The position numbers and the translations under genes are program-made. From Clostridium tunisiense TJ (lineage in GTDB: Bacteria; Bacillota; Clostridia; Clostridiales; Clostridiaceae): a stretch of DNA of 64,000 nt. The stretch lies in assembly GCF_000300195.1 (NCBI RefSeq), contig NZ_AMQH01000013.1, positions 30,979-94,978 on the forward strand, written 5' to 3'. Numbering within the stretch: position 1 is the first letter of the stretch; each line of letters begins with the position of its first letter. The notes under the pieces were generated by a model. The model was not told the origin of the DNA and made no database searches. It saw only the letters and a list, made by a program, of their open reading frames with translations. Positions 1 to 8,683 of the stretch are shown here, one piece after another.

Positions 1-687
1 TACTAAGGTCAATTCCAAATCTCTATCCTTTATAACTACTGGACCTACAGACCCAAAAGCAATCCTTAAATCTCTTATTATATTATTCTCCACTTCATAA
101 AACCCTATAAATGATGCCTTTGCCAATGCTGTAGCTTTCCGGGTACCTAACTTATGATAATAAAACTTTTTATTGTTATAGTTTTCTATTATTATTTCTG
201 TTAGTAACTCATTAGCATTTAGTAAGGTTTTTCCTGGTCCAATAATAAATTCTTTTATTGGTATTATTCTCTCTTTATTTCTAGATACAAGTCTTAATTT
301 TGCATCTAAAGCATATAGTGGTGTTAAAATATCCCCCGCTGGAGACGCATTACAGATATTCCCTCCAATTGTAGCAAGATTTCTTATAGCTGGAGACGCA
401 ATTTCTCTTATTACTACTTTTAAATAGATAGGTACAAGAGGACTCCTTTCTAACTGAGAAAAGGTGCACCCACTTCCAATTATTAAATTATTCTTTTCAG
501 TGGAAACCTGTTTTAACTCTTTTAGTGAATTAATAAATAAAATAGACTTATCAAATGAGGGTATTGTCCCTGACCAACTTTTTTTCTTAACCATTAGATC
601 CGTTCCACCGTTCATTATAATAGCATCTTTTTCACTGAGAAATTCTAAAGCTTCAGTAATATTTGTAGGTGTAGTTGCAATCACCAT
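1..687 (-). CDS. Molybdenum hydroxylase FAD-binding subunit, 3' end cut by window edge
   Basis: FAD subunit of a xanthine dehydrogenase-type molybdenum hydroxylase; it passes electrons from the 2Fe-2S subunit through FAD to an acceptor. The start is ATG at 687, followed by a frame open to base 1 (229 codons), so the C-terminus is missing. The N-terminal part shows the family FAD loop NGGTDLMV and the second flavin motif ATIGGNICNASPAGD near residues 98-112. The gene overlaps the end of the upstream 2Fe-2S gene by 7 bases, which suggests translational coupling. It is the last visible member of the second Mo/2Fe-2S/FAD set. Family assignment is firm; the substrate is not visible. Confidence 0.9.
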   Translation of the reverse strand, partial: MVIATTPTNITEALEFLSEKDAIIMNGGTDLMVKKKSWSGTIPSFDKSILFINSLKELKQVSTEKNNLIIGSGCTFSQLERSPLVPIYLKVVIREIASPAIRNLATIGGNICNASPAGDILTPLYALDAKLRLVSRNKERIIPIKEFIIGPGKTLLNANELLTEIIIENYNNKKFYYHKLGTRKATALAKASFIGFYEVENNIIRDLRIAFGSVGPVVIKDRDLELTLV

Positions 688-1154
688 AAACCTTCACCTC
701 TCTCAGCTGCAAGTTTAATAGCTTCAACTATCATTGTGTATCCTGTGCATCTACAGAGATTACCAGAAATGCCTACCCTAATTTCTTCCTCAGTTGGTCG
801 AGGTAGCTTTCTTAGTAACGCTTCTGAAGCCATAATCATTCCTGGAGTACAAAACCCACACTGTACTGAACCTGCATCTTCATAGGCTTGTTTAAGAATT
901 TCAAATCTTTTAGATTCTTTAAAGCCATCTATAGTAATTATATTGGCATTATTCAATGACCCTACTGGAACTAAACAAGAATTAACTAGGTCACCATTAA
1001 TAATTACTGAACAAGCGCCGCACTCTCCCTGACCACAGCCTTCTTTAACACCAGTAATTGCTAAATCCTCTCGTAAAACATCAATAAGTCTTTTTAATGG
1101 ATTGCACTCTAAGGTTACGATTCTTCCATCTACGTGAAAAGTTATATTATTCAT
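681..1154 (-). CDS. Molybdenum hydroxylase [2Fe-2S] subunit (second set)
   Basis: Electron-transfer subunit with two [2Fe-2S] clusters, 157 residues, the usual size. The plant-ferredoxin-like N-terminal cluster is held by CGQGECGAC and a later Cys. The C-terminal helical cluster is held by CGFCTPGM and GNLCRCTGYT. It carries electrons from the Mo site of the 1147-3330 protein to the FAD subunit encoded next. It overlaps the upstream Mo-subunit gene by 8 bases and the downstream FAD gene by 7 bases. All eight Cys ligands are present, so it should be functional. Confidence 0.95.
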   Translation of the reverse strand: MNNITFHVDGRIVTLECNPLKRLIDVLREDLAITGVKEGCGQGECGACSVIINGDLVNSCLVPVGSLNNANIITIDGFKESKRFEILKQAYEDAGSVQCGFCTPGMIMASEALLRKLPRPTEEEIRVGISGNLCRCTGYTMIVEAIKLAAERGEGLW

Positions 1155-3330
1155 TATTCATTACCTCCATAAGATATTCTGGAGTAACTGGAATTTTACA
1201 AATATCAATTCCTAAGGCATTTTCAATTGCGAGAGCGTATGCAACAGGAGCCCCTATAAAGGTTAACTCTCCAGCACTCTTAGCTCCAAAAGGACCATTT
1301 TCATATGGATTTCTTATAGTTGCACTTTCAATCTTTGGAAAATCTAATGCGGTTGGTATTACATAATCTGTATTAGTCCTTTGTATTAATCTACCATTGT
1401 TAATTTCTAATTTTTCTATGGAGCCATGTCCAAGTCCTTGAAGCATTCCCCCATCTATTTGACCACGGATAATTTTTTCATCAATAGGTACACCTATATC
1501 AAAAACTGCATAAACGCCTAAGACTTTTACTTCAAATGTTAAAGGATTTACCAGAACTTCTACTACGTTTGCCCCCCAAGAGTATTCATTATAAGCATCA
1601 CCTTCAAATTTAGAATCATCCCAATAAAATCCATCTGGAAATTTATAGTTTTCCGTAATCTGTTGCTCTTCGCCACTTATCCAGCACTCTTTTAATTTAA
1701 TAGCTGCTTTTTGCAGAAGTTTTCCAACAATCATTATAGTTCTAGATGCTACTGTAGGACCTGAATTAGGAACTCTATCTGTATCTGGATTAACTAATAT
1801 TATTTTGTTAATAGGAACTTTTAACTCCATTGCCACAATCTTTCTTAAAGTTGTTTGGGTACCTTGTCCCATTTCAACATTTGAAATTAATATTTCTACT
1901 GAGTCATCTTTATACTTTCTTAGTTTTACTACTGCCTTAATATGATCTCTTTCTCCACTACCAGTAAAACCTCCTCCGTGGAAAAACAAAGACATACCTA
2001 TCCCCTTTAATGTATCACTACTTTTATATTCTTTATACTTTTTACTATATTGAGACATTTCCTCAATTCTATCAATTAATTCTTTTGTAGGAACGTAACC
2101 TCTATATACCCCACCAGTAGAAGTCAAATCTCCAGTTTTAGCCAAGTTTATTTTTTTAAATTCAAGTGATGTTAATCCTAACTCTTTTGCTATATATTCC
2201 ATATGCATTTCTAAAGCAAAGAAACCTTGTGGTGCTCCAAACCCTCTAAACCCTCCTCCTGGAACTGTGTTTGTAGCAATAGCTCTACCTCTTACGCTCA
2301 CATTGGGAATGTTATATACCCCTGTAGCTGTAAACATTGCACGCTGAAGGACTATATTTGTAAGACCGCAATAAGCACCACCATCTAATCTTATATCATT
2401 ATCTATTCCAATAATTTTATTATACTTATCAACCAACATGGTAACTTTTATTTTAGATGGATGTCTTTTAGTAGTGCATTCTATGTCTTCATCTCTATCA
2501 AAAATTAACACTACTGGCTTATTGCACTTAATAGTAGCAAAAGCGACATGCCCGCCAGTTAACGAAGGATATTCTTCCTTTCCACCAAAAGCGCCTCCAG
2601 TTGTTGTTTGTATAATCTGAACCCTATTTCCTTCAAATCCTAGGGCTTCTACCACAGCATCTTTAACATAATAGGGACATTGCATTGAACCATAAATGGT
2701 TACTTTTCCATCTTTATAACTAGCAGCTACTCCCTGTGGCTCTAGATATATGTGCTCTTGGTAACCTGTCTCATACTCTTTTGTAAAAACCTTATACGCC
2801 TCTTTATAAGCTTGTTGAATATCTCCTTTTTTGTAGTGATAATCAGCATACAAATTATCTTTCCCGTAAATAGGTAGCTTGCAGCTTGCTTCTTCTATTG
2901 TATAAATAGGGTCTAGGATTTCATAATTAACTTTAACCTTTGCTAATAATTCTTCTATTATATTCTTTTCCTTTCCAACAACTAAAGCTATTGGTTCGCC
3001 AATATAGTTAACAGTGTCTTCTGCAAAAAATGGCATATCATAAGTTACTATTTTCACCCTATTTTTATTCGGAATATCATTTTTATCAACTATATAATAC
3101 CCCTCTGGAAGTTCAGGATATTCTATACTTAAAATTTTAGCTCTTGCCATAGTTGATCTAAGAGTTTTTGCATAGAAAAACTCTTCAAAAAACATATCCC
3201 CTATATATCTTGCCTCGCCTCTAATTTTATCAGCTGCATCAAATCTATTCATTGGAGTACTTATACAATTGCTAATTTTAAACACCCCCATACTCTTATT
3301 ATTTTTCTCGTTGGTATCGCATAATCTCAA
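1147..3330 (-). CDS. Molybdenum hydroxylase Mo/molybdopterin subunit (second set)
   Basis: Large catalytic subunit of a xanthine dehydrogenase/aldehyde oxidase family enzyme, 727 residues from a TTG start at 3330. An AGGA ribosome site lies about 11 bases upstream; ATG at 3291 is an alternative. The N-terminal domain begins at NRFDAADKIRGEARY. Molybdopterin-binding motifs include GGAFGGKEE, the GGGFRGFGAPQG loop carrying the conserved substrate-site Arg, and GAKSAGE near the C-terminus with the catalytic Glu. The substrate (xanthine, another purine, or another N-heterocycle) cannot be assigned from the motifs. It differs clearly from the 770-residue paralogue at 3985-6297, so the two probably have different substrates. 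Confidence 0.93.
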   Translation of the reverse strand: MRLCDTNEKNNKSMGVFKISNCISTPMNRFDAADKIRGEARYIGDMFFEEFFYAKTLRSTMARAKILSIEYPELPEGYYIVDKNDIPNKNRVKIVTYDMPFFAEDTVNYIGEPIALVVGKEKNIIEELLAKVKVNYEILDPIYTIEEASCKLPIYGKDNLYADYHYKKGDIQQAYKEAYKVFTKEYETGYQEHIYLEPQGVAASYKDGKVTIYGSMQCPYYVKDAVVEALGFEGNRVQIIQTTTGGAFGGKEEYPSLTGGHVAFATIKCNKPVVLIFDRDEDIECTTKRHPSKIKVTMLVDKYNKIIGIDNDIRLDGGAYCGLTNIVLQRAMFTATGVYNIPNVSVRGRAIATNTVPGGGFRGFGAPQGFFALEMHMEYIAKELGLTSLEFKKINLAKTGDLTSTGGVYRGYVPTKELIDRIEEMSQYSKKYKEYKSSDTLKGIGMSLFFHGGGFTGSGERDHIKAVVKLRKYKDDSVEILISNVEMGQGTQTTLRKIVAMELKVPINKIILVNPDTDRVPNSGPTVASRTIMIVGKLLQKAAIKLKECWISGEEQQITENYKFPDGFYWDDSKFEGDAYNEYSWGANVVEVLVNPLTFEVKVLGVYAVFDIGVPIDEKIIRGQIDGGMLQGLGHGSIEKLEINNGRLIQRTNTDYVIPTALDFPKIESATIRNPYENGPFGAKSAGELTFIGAPVAYALAIENALGIDICKIPVTPEYLMEVMNNE

Positions 3331-3343
3331 AGTGTCAGCGGTC

Positions 3344-3943
3344 CTAATAACCTGCTTTTTTCATACCCTCTTTTATTAACTTTTTCTCCAATGCAATAAT
3401 GTAATCCTCATAGGTATCAATATCATATAAAATTCCGTCCCTATCTACTTCTAGTGTTTCAAACCCTATATAATTAATTACTTCTCTCAAATTATTAAAG
3501 TTATGATTAATTGCACTTTTTATGCTACTGTCCTTAAAAAGTACAGGATGACCTTTCTTTCCTTTATAAGAAGGTATGATTATAGAAGCATCACTCTTAT
3601 AATCTAGCATTTTTAAATACACATAATCATCAACCAAAGCATAATCCCCTGGAATAAGAAAAAAGTTGTCGCTAATAACGCTGTTTATCCCTAGTCTTAC
3701 AGAGCTAAACATGCCACTTTCATATTTATCATTATATATTAGTTTAACTTTTTTATATTTTGATACTATACTTTCAATTAAAGAAAAGTTATAACCACCA
3801 ACTACAATGATTTTATCTACTACATCATACATATTAACTATACAGTTTTCTATCACTGTGCTTCCATTAAAATCTAAGGCCATCTTATACTTGTGAGCTC
3901 TAGATGATAACCCTGCAGCTAACACAATAGCTTCAGTTCCCAA
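3344..3943 (-). CDS. MocA-like molybdopterin cytidylyltransferase
   Basis: Nucleotidyltransferase of the MobA/MocA type, 199 residues, from TTG at 3943 with a GGGAGG ribosome site 8 bases upstream. The N-terminal loop is VLAAGLSSRAHKYKM. The usual MocA form is LAAGxSxRMGxxK, so the Gly after Arg is replaced here by Ala-His, which is slightly atypical. The acidic metal site is represented by LIPGDYALVDD. MocA-type enzymes attach CMP to molybdopterin to give the MCD cofactor used by bacterial xanthine dehydrogenases. Its place between the two Mo-subunit genes supports a role in maturing both enzymes. A YgfJ-like role within a selenium-dependent hydroxylase cluster is possible. Confidence 0.82.
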   Translation of the reverse strand: MGTEAIVLAAGLSSRAHKYKMALDFNGSTVIENCIVNMYDVVDKIIVVGGYNFSLIESIVSKYKKVKLIYNDKYESGMFSSVRLGINSVISDNFFLIPGDYALVDDYVYLKMLDYKSDASIIIPSYKGKKGHPVLFKDSSIKSAINHNFNNLREVINYIGFETLEVDRDGILYDIDTYEDYIIALEKKLIKEGMKKAGY

Positions 3944-3984
3944 TAATCATACCTCCCTATAAAATACTTAATAAATTAATATTT

Positions 3985-6297
3985 TTATTTATTCAGATTT
4001 TTTAATTCCATCAGAATTTTCTCAGGTGTTATTGGTAATTCTCTGACTCTTACTCCACAAGCATTATAGATAGCATTAGCAATAGCAGCTGGTGGTGTAT
4101 CTATTCCTATCTCACCAACTGATTTGGCTCCATAAGGACCTGATGGCTCATAGCTTTCTGCGAATTCAACAGTAAGATTCGTTACATCTTTCCTAGTAGG
4201 AATTTTATACTGCATTAAGTTATTTGTTAGTAAATTCCCTTTATAGTTACGTACTACATTTTCATACATGGTCATACCTATCCCTTGAAGAAGTCCACCT
4301 TCAACTTGTATTCTTGCTAAATTAGGATTAATAGGAGTACCGCAATCAACTATTGATACATAGTTTTTAACTTCTACTTTGCCAGTTCCTGTATCTACTT
4401 CAACTTCTGCAAATGCGCCCATAAATGGTGCTGGTGATTTTTCTCCGCAATAGGATTCACAAGCTACTAGTTGTTTTTGATTGCTATTGTAGTATAATTC
4501 TGTAGATAAATCTTTTAGAGTAATATTCTTCTTGCCATCTATAGTTTTTAGAGTTTTTCCATCAAACTCAATATCTTCTTTTAATACATTAAACTTAAGA
4601 GCAGCCTCTTCTATTATCATTCTTCTCATTTTTTCCGCAGTCTTTCTAACAGCATTTCCAGATACAAAGGTTGTACTTGATGCATATGCTCCGGTATCAA
4701 ATGGAGTTAAATCTGTATCAGAAGAATATACAACGATATCACTGGTAGATACACCTAAACCTTCTGCTGCAATTTGCGCAAGGATTGTATCACTACCTGT
4801 GCCTAAATCTGTAGCTCCAATCATTAAATTAAAGAACCCACCATCATTTAATTTTAGTATTGCTGAAGCCATATCTATTTTAGGAATTCCAGAGCCTTGC
4901 ATAGCTATAGCCATACCATAGCCTCTAACCCTCTCATTATCTAATACTTTTTTAGGAAAATTTTCCTTCCAATTTATAAGCTCTGCGCCTCTATTTACAC
5001 AATAATTAAGCTTACAATTTTCAAGAATCATTTCTACGCCCTCTCCCCCTTCACCCATAATCTTAAATACAGGAGAAGTTTCGCCTTCGGTTATCATGTT
5101 TATTTTTCTAAGTTCAAGTGGATCCATTTTTAATTTATGAGCAAGTTCATCAATAATAGACTCCAACGCAAAATTTCCTTGAATTGCACCGTATCCTCTG
5201 AAAGCACCAGCAGGAGTCTTATTTGTATAAACAACTTTACCACCAAATCTCACTGCATCAACCTTATTATACAAAGGTAGAGTTTTTGATCCTCCTACCA
5301 TGAATACAGTCAATGCATGTTCCCCATATGCACCTGTATCTGATAATACATCCATATCTATTCCCTTAAGTTTTCCGTCCTTATTAGCTGCTAGTCTTAC
5401 TTGAAATCTCATAGGATGCCTATTATAAGATGCATCAAATACTTCCGTTCTAGTATAAATTAATTTACATGGTTTCCCTGTTTTTAATGTTATTGCAGCA
5501 ACAATCATCTCGCCATGAATTGCTTGCTTACCACCGTAGCCACCGCCAATTCTAGGTTTTATAACGCGGATTTTATTCAATGGAATTCCTAGTGCAGTAC
5601 CAACAATTCTTCTTGCATGCACTGGATTTTGTGTAGAAGAAATAATATTTATCCTACCATGAATATCTAAATAAGCCCCCGAAGAATGAGGTTCCATAGT
5701 AACGTGAGCTTGTGCTTGTGTGTAATAAGTTTCACTTAATACAATATCTGCAGTGGCGAAGGTTTTATCTATGTCACCTACACTCATACTGTAGGAGGCT
5801 GCTATATTATTTTTAGGTTCAAAGCCAATATCAAACATAGAGTGACATTCAGGTTCATTATGAATTATTGAAGAATTACCTTCAGCTTTTTCAAAGTCCA
5901 ATACTGGATCTAATACTTTATACTGCACTTTGATTAAATTTAAAGCCTCCTCTGCAATAGTTTCATTGATAGCAGCTACTACCGCAACTTCATCTCCCAC
6001 ATACCTAACAACACGGTCTAAGATGAATTTATCATGTGGAGAAGGTTCTGGATATCCTTGCCCTGCTCTAGTTATTGCATTTCTGGGAAGATCTTTATAG
6101 GTTAAAATCGTTTCAACCCCCGGTAATTTTAAAGCTTCCTTTACTTCTATATCTACTATTTCTGCAAAAGAATAGGGGCTTCTTAAAACCTTGCAAATCA
6201 ATGAGTCTCTAGGAAGTAAATCATTTGTATATGCAGGCTTTCCTTTTAGCAGTCCCATGCTCTCAATTTTTGGAATGGATTTTTTAACTTCCTTCAT
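3985..6297 (-). CDS. Molybdenum hydroxylase Mo/molybdopterin subunit (first set)
   Basis: Catalytic subunit of 770 residues with ATG at 6297 and ribosome site AGGGGTGA. Motifs are GGGYGGKQAIH, AGAFRGYGAIQG (conserved active-site Arg) and GAKSVGEIG (catalytic Glu near the C-terminus). It starts directly after the stop of the 2Fe-2S gene 6298-6747, so the FAD, 2Fe-2S and Mo genes of this set form a tight unit. It resembles purine or xanthine hydroxylases and selenium-dependent molybdenum hydroxylases by context. A selenium ligand on Mo would be post-translational and is invisible in the sequence. Confidence 0.94.
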   Translation of the reverse strand: MKEVKKSIPKIESMGLLKGKPAYTNDLLPRDSLICKVLRSPYSFAEIVDIEVKEALKLPGVETILTYKDLPRNAITRAGQGYPEPSPHDKFILDRVVRYVGDEVAVVAAINETIAEEALNLIKVQYKVLDPVLDFEKAEGNSSIIHNEPECHSMFDIGFEPKNNIAASYSMSVGDIDKTFATADIVLSETYYTQAQAHVTMEPHSSGAYLDIHGRINIISSTQNPVHARRIVGTALGIPLNKIRVIKPRIGGGYGGKQAIHGEMIVAAITLKTGKPCKLIYTRTEVFDASYNRHPMRFQVRLAANKDGKLKGIDMDVLSDTGAYGEHALTVFMVGGSKTLPLYNKVDAVRFGGKVVYTNKTPAGAFRGYGAIQGNFALESIIDELAHKLKMDPLELRKINMITEGETSPVFKIMGEGGEGVEMILENCKLNYCVNRGAELINWKENFPKKVLDNERVRGYGMAIAMQGSGIPKIDMASAILKLNDGGFFNLMIGATDLGTGSDTILAQIAAEGLGVSTSDIVVYSSDTDLTPFDTGAYASSTTFVSGNAVRKTAEKMRRMIIEEAALKFNVLKEDIEFDGKTLKTIDGKKNITLKDLSTELYYNSNQKQLVACESYCGEKSPAPFMGAFAEVEVDTGTGKVEVKNYVSIVDCGTPINPNLARIQVEGGLLQGIGMTMYENVVRNYKGNLLTNNLMQYKIPTRKDVTNLTVEFAESYEPSGPYGAKSVGEIGIDTPPAAIANAIYNACGVRVRELPITPEKILMELKNLNK

Positions 6298-6747
6298 TTA
6301 TTTCACCCCTAAGTATTTTTTTATTGCACGAGTATGCCCTACATATCCTGAGCATCTACATAAGTTTCCAACAAGGTAATGACGAATTTCATCTATTGTT
6401 GGATTCTTTAACTCTTGCTTCATGGCTAAAATTGTTAATACAAAGCTTGGAGAACAATAGCCACATTGCTCTACACCTTCTGCTGATAGGAATTTAGCTA
6501 GTTCTTCTGCCTCACTTTGTACACCTTCTATTGTAGTTACTTTATGCCCATCAGCTCTTACAGCAAGGCAAGCACAGGATGGTATTGGTTTTCCATCTAA
6601 CAGTACAGTGCAAGCACCACAAGATCCAGTATCACACCCTCTTTTTACACTTAAATATCCATTATTTCTTAGGGTTTCTAATAAATAGTCCTGGGGTTCT
6701 ACTTGTAATTCCTTATCTAAACCGTTAATTTTCAAATTAATAATCAT
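6298..6747 (-). CDS. Molybdenum hydroxylase [2Fe-2S] subunit (first set)
   Basis: 149-residue two-cluster ferredoxin subunit. Cluster motifs are CDTGSCGAC for the N-terminal cluster, and CGYCSPSF plus GNLCRCSGYV for the C-terminal cluster. Start ATG at 6747 shares one base with the stop of the FAD gene (TAATG), and the stop is immediately followed by the Mo-subunit start. It relays electrons between the molybdopterin and FAD subunits of the same set. Confidence 0.95.
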   Translation of the reverse strand: MIINLKINGLDKELQVEPQDYLLETLRNNGYLSVKRGCDTGSCGACTVLLDGKPIPSCACLAVRADGHKVTTIEGVQSEAEELAKFLSAEGVEQCGYCSPSFVLTILAMKQELKNPTIDEIRHYLVGNLCRCSGYVGHTRAIKKYLGVK

Positions 6748-7535
6748 TACAATACCTCCATAAGTGCTCTTTTGACTAACACTTTTGCAACTTCTTTTCT
6801 ATATAACTCAGATCCTCTAATATCACTGCTAAAGTTAACTTCATTTACAAGTGCACTGCATAACTTATTAAGACTATCCCTTGGATTTTCACAATTATTT
6901 ATTACTTCCATAGATTTATAAGCTACTCTAGCGATACCGGGCCTCGCGCCAATTACAATTTTAAATTTATTGGCTGTTCTTGACACTGCTACATTTAGTA
7001 TTGAAAAATCTGTGGAGGTATTTCTCAAATCTTTGAAGGCGGCTTTACTGTCAGTTTTATTAATTACTATTTTTGTGATAATATCCTTGGGAACTTCCTT
7101 TAAAGCTAGGAAATCTTCAAGATTCATTTCCCCCTTGTTAAATAATATAACTTTAGTATCTAAAGCTAATAGTGCCGTTATAAAATCTGAAAACCCATAT
7201 CTTCCTCCAATAGTCCCTCCAATAGTTGCCACATTTCTTAATTGCACCCCCATTATTCTAGATACAGCATCACATAAAATCCCTGCGAAGTAATTCTTTA
7301 AAACTTCTGACACTTCAAGCTCCCTTAAAGTAGTCATTGCTCCAATTTCAATTGAATCTTCCTGTTCTTTAATATAGTTTAAATTTAGGTCACATAAATC
7401 TATAAGCTTATTTACATTTCTATTACCTAACTTAAGATACGCTCCACCACCTAAAATTAAATTATTTTTATCAGTAATTAATTCATCATAGGCTTCATTT
7501 AATGATTGTGGCCTTAAATAACTATTAATTTTCAA
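6747..7535 (-). CDS. Molybdenum hydroxylase FAD-binding subunit (first set)
   Basis: 262 residues starting at TTG 7535, with GGAGGG 8 bases upstream. This is the CoxM/XdhB type: the N-terminal FAD loop reads NLILGGGAYLKLG, and the second FAD motif NVATIGGTIGGRYGFSD lies near residues 102-118. The usual GGNIC is GGTIG here, a variation that may affect flavin contacts. The C-terminal CO-dehydrogenase-flavoprotein domain is present. It is the first of a FAD, 2Fe-2S, Mo gene trio and follows the PreA-like gene by 22 bases. Confidence 0.92.
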   Translation of the reverse strand: MKINSYLRPQSLNEAYDELITDKNNLILGGGAYLKLGNRNVNKLIDLCDLNLNYIKEQEDSIEIGAMTTLRELEVSEVLKNYFAGILCDAVSRIMGVQLRNVATIGGTIGGRYGFSDFITALLALDTKVILFNKGEMNLEDFLALKEVPKDIITKIVINKTDSKAAFKDLRNTSTDFSILNVAVSRTANKFKIVIGARPGIARVAYKSMEVINNCENPRDSLNKLCSALVNEVNFSSDIRGSELYRKEVAKVLVKRALMEVL

Positions 7536-7557
7536 ACTTTATCCCTCCAAAAATTTA

Positions 7558-8637
7558 TTATAAAACTCCTGTAATTGCCTTTACTGGACATCGACTTTCG
7601 CATAGCCCACACCCGAAGCAACTTTCCTTATTAACTTGAGCTACTTTATCAACCTTCATTGAAAAATATGGACATACCCTTTCACAGAGTTTACAGGCAG
7701 TACACTTATTTTTATTTACCACTGGATAAGTCGGTTCAAATCTAATTTCTTTCGATAATTTTGATTTTTTAACCTCTTCTACAGATTGGAAATTATACTT
7801 TTGAAGGGTTTTGGGTAAATCTTTAATTATCTTTTCATACAAGTCTTTTCCCTTTATCATAGCCGAAGAAAGCATCTGCACTCCATCTGCCCCAGCCAAT
7901 AAAAATTCAACTATGTCATCAGCTGATGATATTCCTCCAACCCCTATAATGGTTATATTAGGGAAAGCCTCTCTAATCATATTAATTATGGCTAATGCAA
8001 CGGGTTTAATGCTTGGACCTGATGTCCAAACTTGTCCCTTATCATTACCTACTACTACTTTTCTTTTCATTGGATCTATTATCATAGAAGGACCCAGAGA
8101 GTTTACAGCAACTACTCCATTGGCACCATTTTCTATTACAGTATTAACAAATCCTATAGGATCTGGCATATGAGGGCTCATCTTCATAAATATAGGCTTA
8201 TTAGTATGCTTTCTTATTGTAGCTACAGTTTGTCCTATAACACTCAAGTCTTTACCTACATAGTGAGTAGATATTTCAAAAGCGTCTGCATAAGAATCTA
8301 ACCTCGGAATTAAATATTCCATATCATCTTTTGTGTATCCCGCACTAATTATTAGTGGAATACCTAAATCTCTCTTTAATGGCGGCAATATATCTTTTAG
8401 CCATTTTTCACTTGAATATTCAGACCATAGCTCTGCATTCATTATCTTGTTGTTATCTCCATAAATACAAGGTCTAGGTACTGCTGCTGCATTTACAGAT
8501 ATAGTTTTAGTAACCATGGCCCCCAATCCAAAGCTTTGTAGTATAAGCATTTTCTCATGGTCACCTACAAGTGGTCCTGAAGCGGGCATCAATGGGTTTT
8601 TTATTTCTATACCACTAATGCTAGTTGTTAAATTCAT
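7558..8637 (-). CDS. PreA-like flavin TIM-barrel protein with two [4Fe-4S] clusters
   Basis: 359 residues. Residues 1 to about 300 form a dihydroorotate/dihydropyrimidine dehydrogenase-like FMN TIM barrel (NPLMPASGP, FMKMSPHMPD, GVGGISSADD, LAGADGVQM). The C-terminal 50 residues form a 2[4Fe-4S] ferredoxin (CTACKLCERVCP and CFGCGLCESRCP). Members of this group reduce or oxidise pyrimidine-like rings. The usual NxSCPN loop with the catalytic Cys reads EISTHYVGKD here, so the chemistry may differ from dihydropyrimidine dehydrogenase. Its position between ssnA and the hydroxylase genes suggests a redox role in purine or other heterocycle breakdown. Start ATG at 8637 has a GGGGGAG ribosome site. 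Confidence 0.85.
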   Translation of the reverse strand: MNLTTSISGIEIKNPLMPASGPLVGDHEKMLILQSFGLGAMVTKTISVNAAAVPRPCIYGDNNKIMNAELWSEYSSEKWLKDILPPLKRDLGIPLIISAGYTKDDMEYLIPRLDSYADAFEISTHYVGKDLSVIGQTVATIRKHTNKPIFMKMSPHMPDPIGFVNTVIENGANGVVAVNSLGPSMIIDPMKRKVVVGNDKGQVWTSGPSIKPVALAIINMIREAFPNITIIGVGGISSADDIVEFLLAGADGVQMLSSAMIKGKDLYEKIIKDLPKTLQKYNFQSVEEVKKSKLSKEIRFEPTYPVVNKNKCTACKLCERVCPYFSMKVDKVAQVNKESCFGCGLCESRCPVKAITGVL

Positions 8638-8683
8638 CCTATCTCCCCCAAACTAAACTCTTTTACTAGAAATGTATAATTGC

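Noticed and set aside
464..718. Plus-strand open frame over the FAD subunit
   Set aside because: It is a shadow of the minus-strand FAD-subunit gene; the minus frame shows family motifs and the plus frame none.
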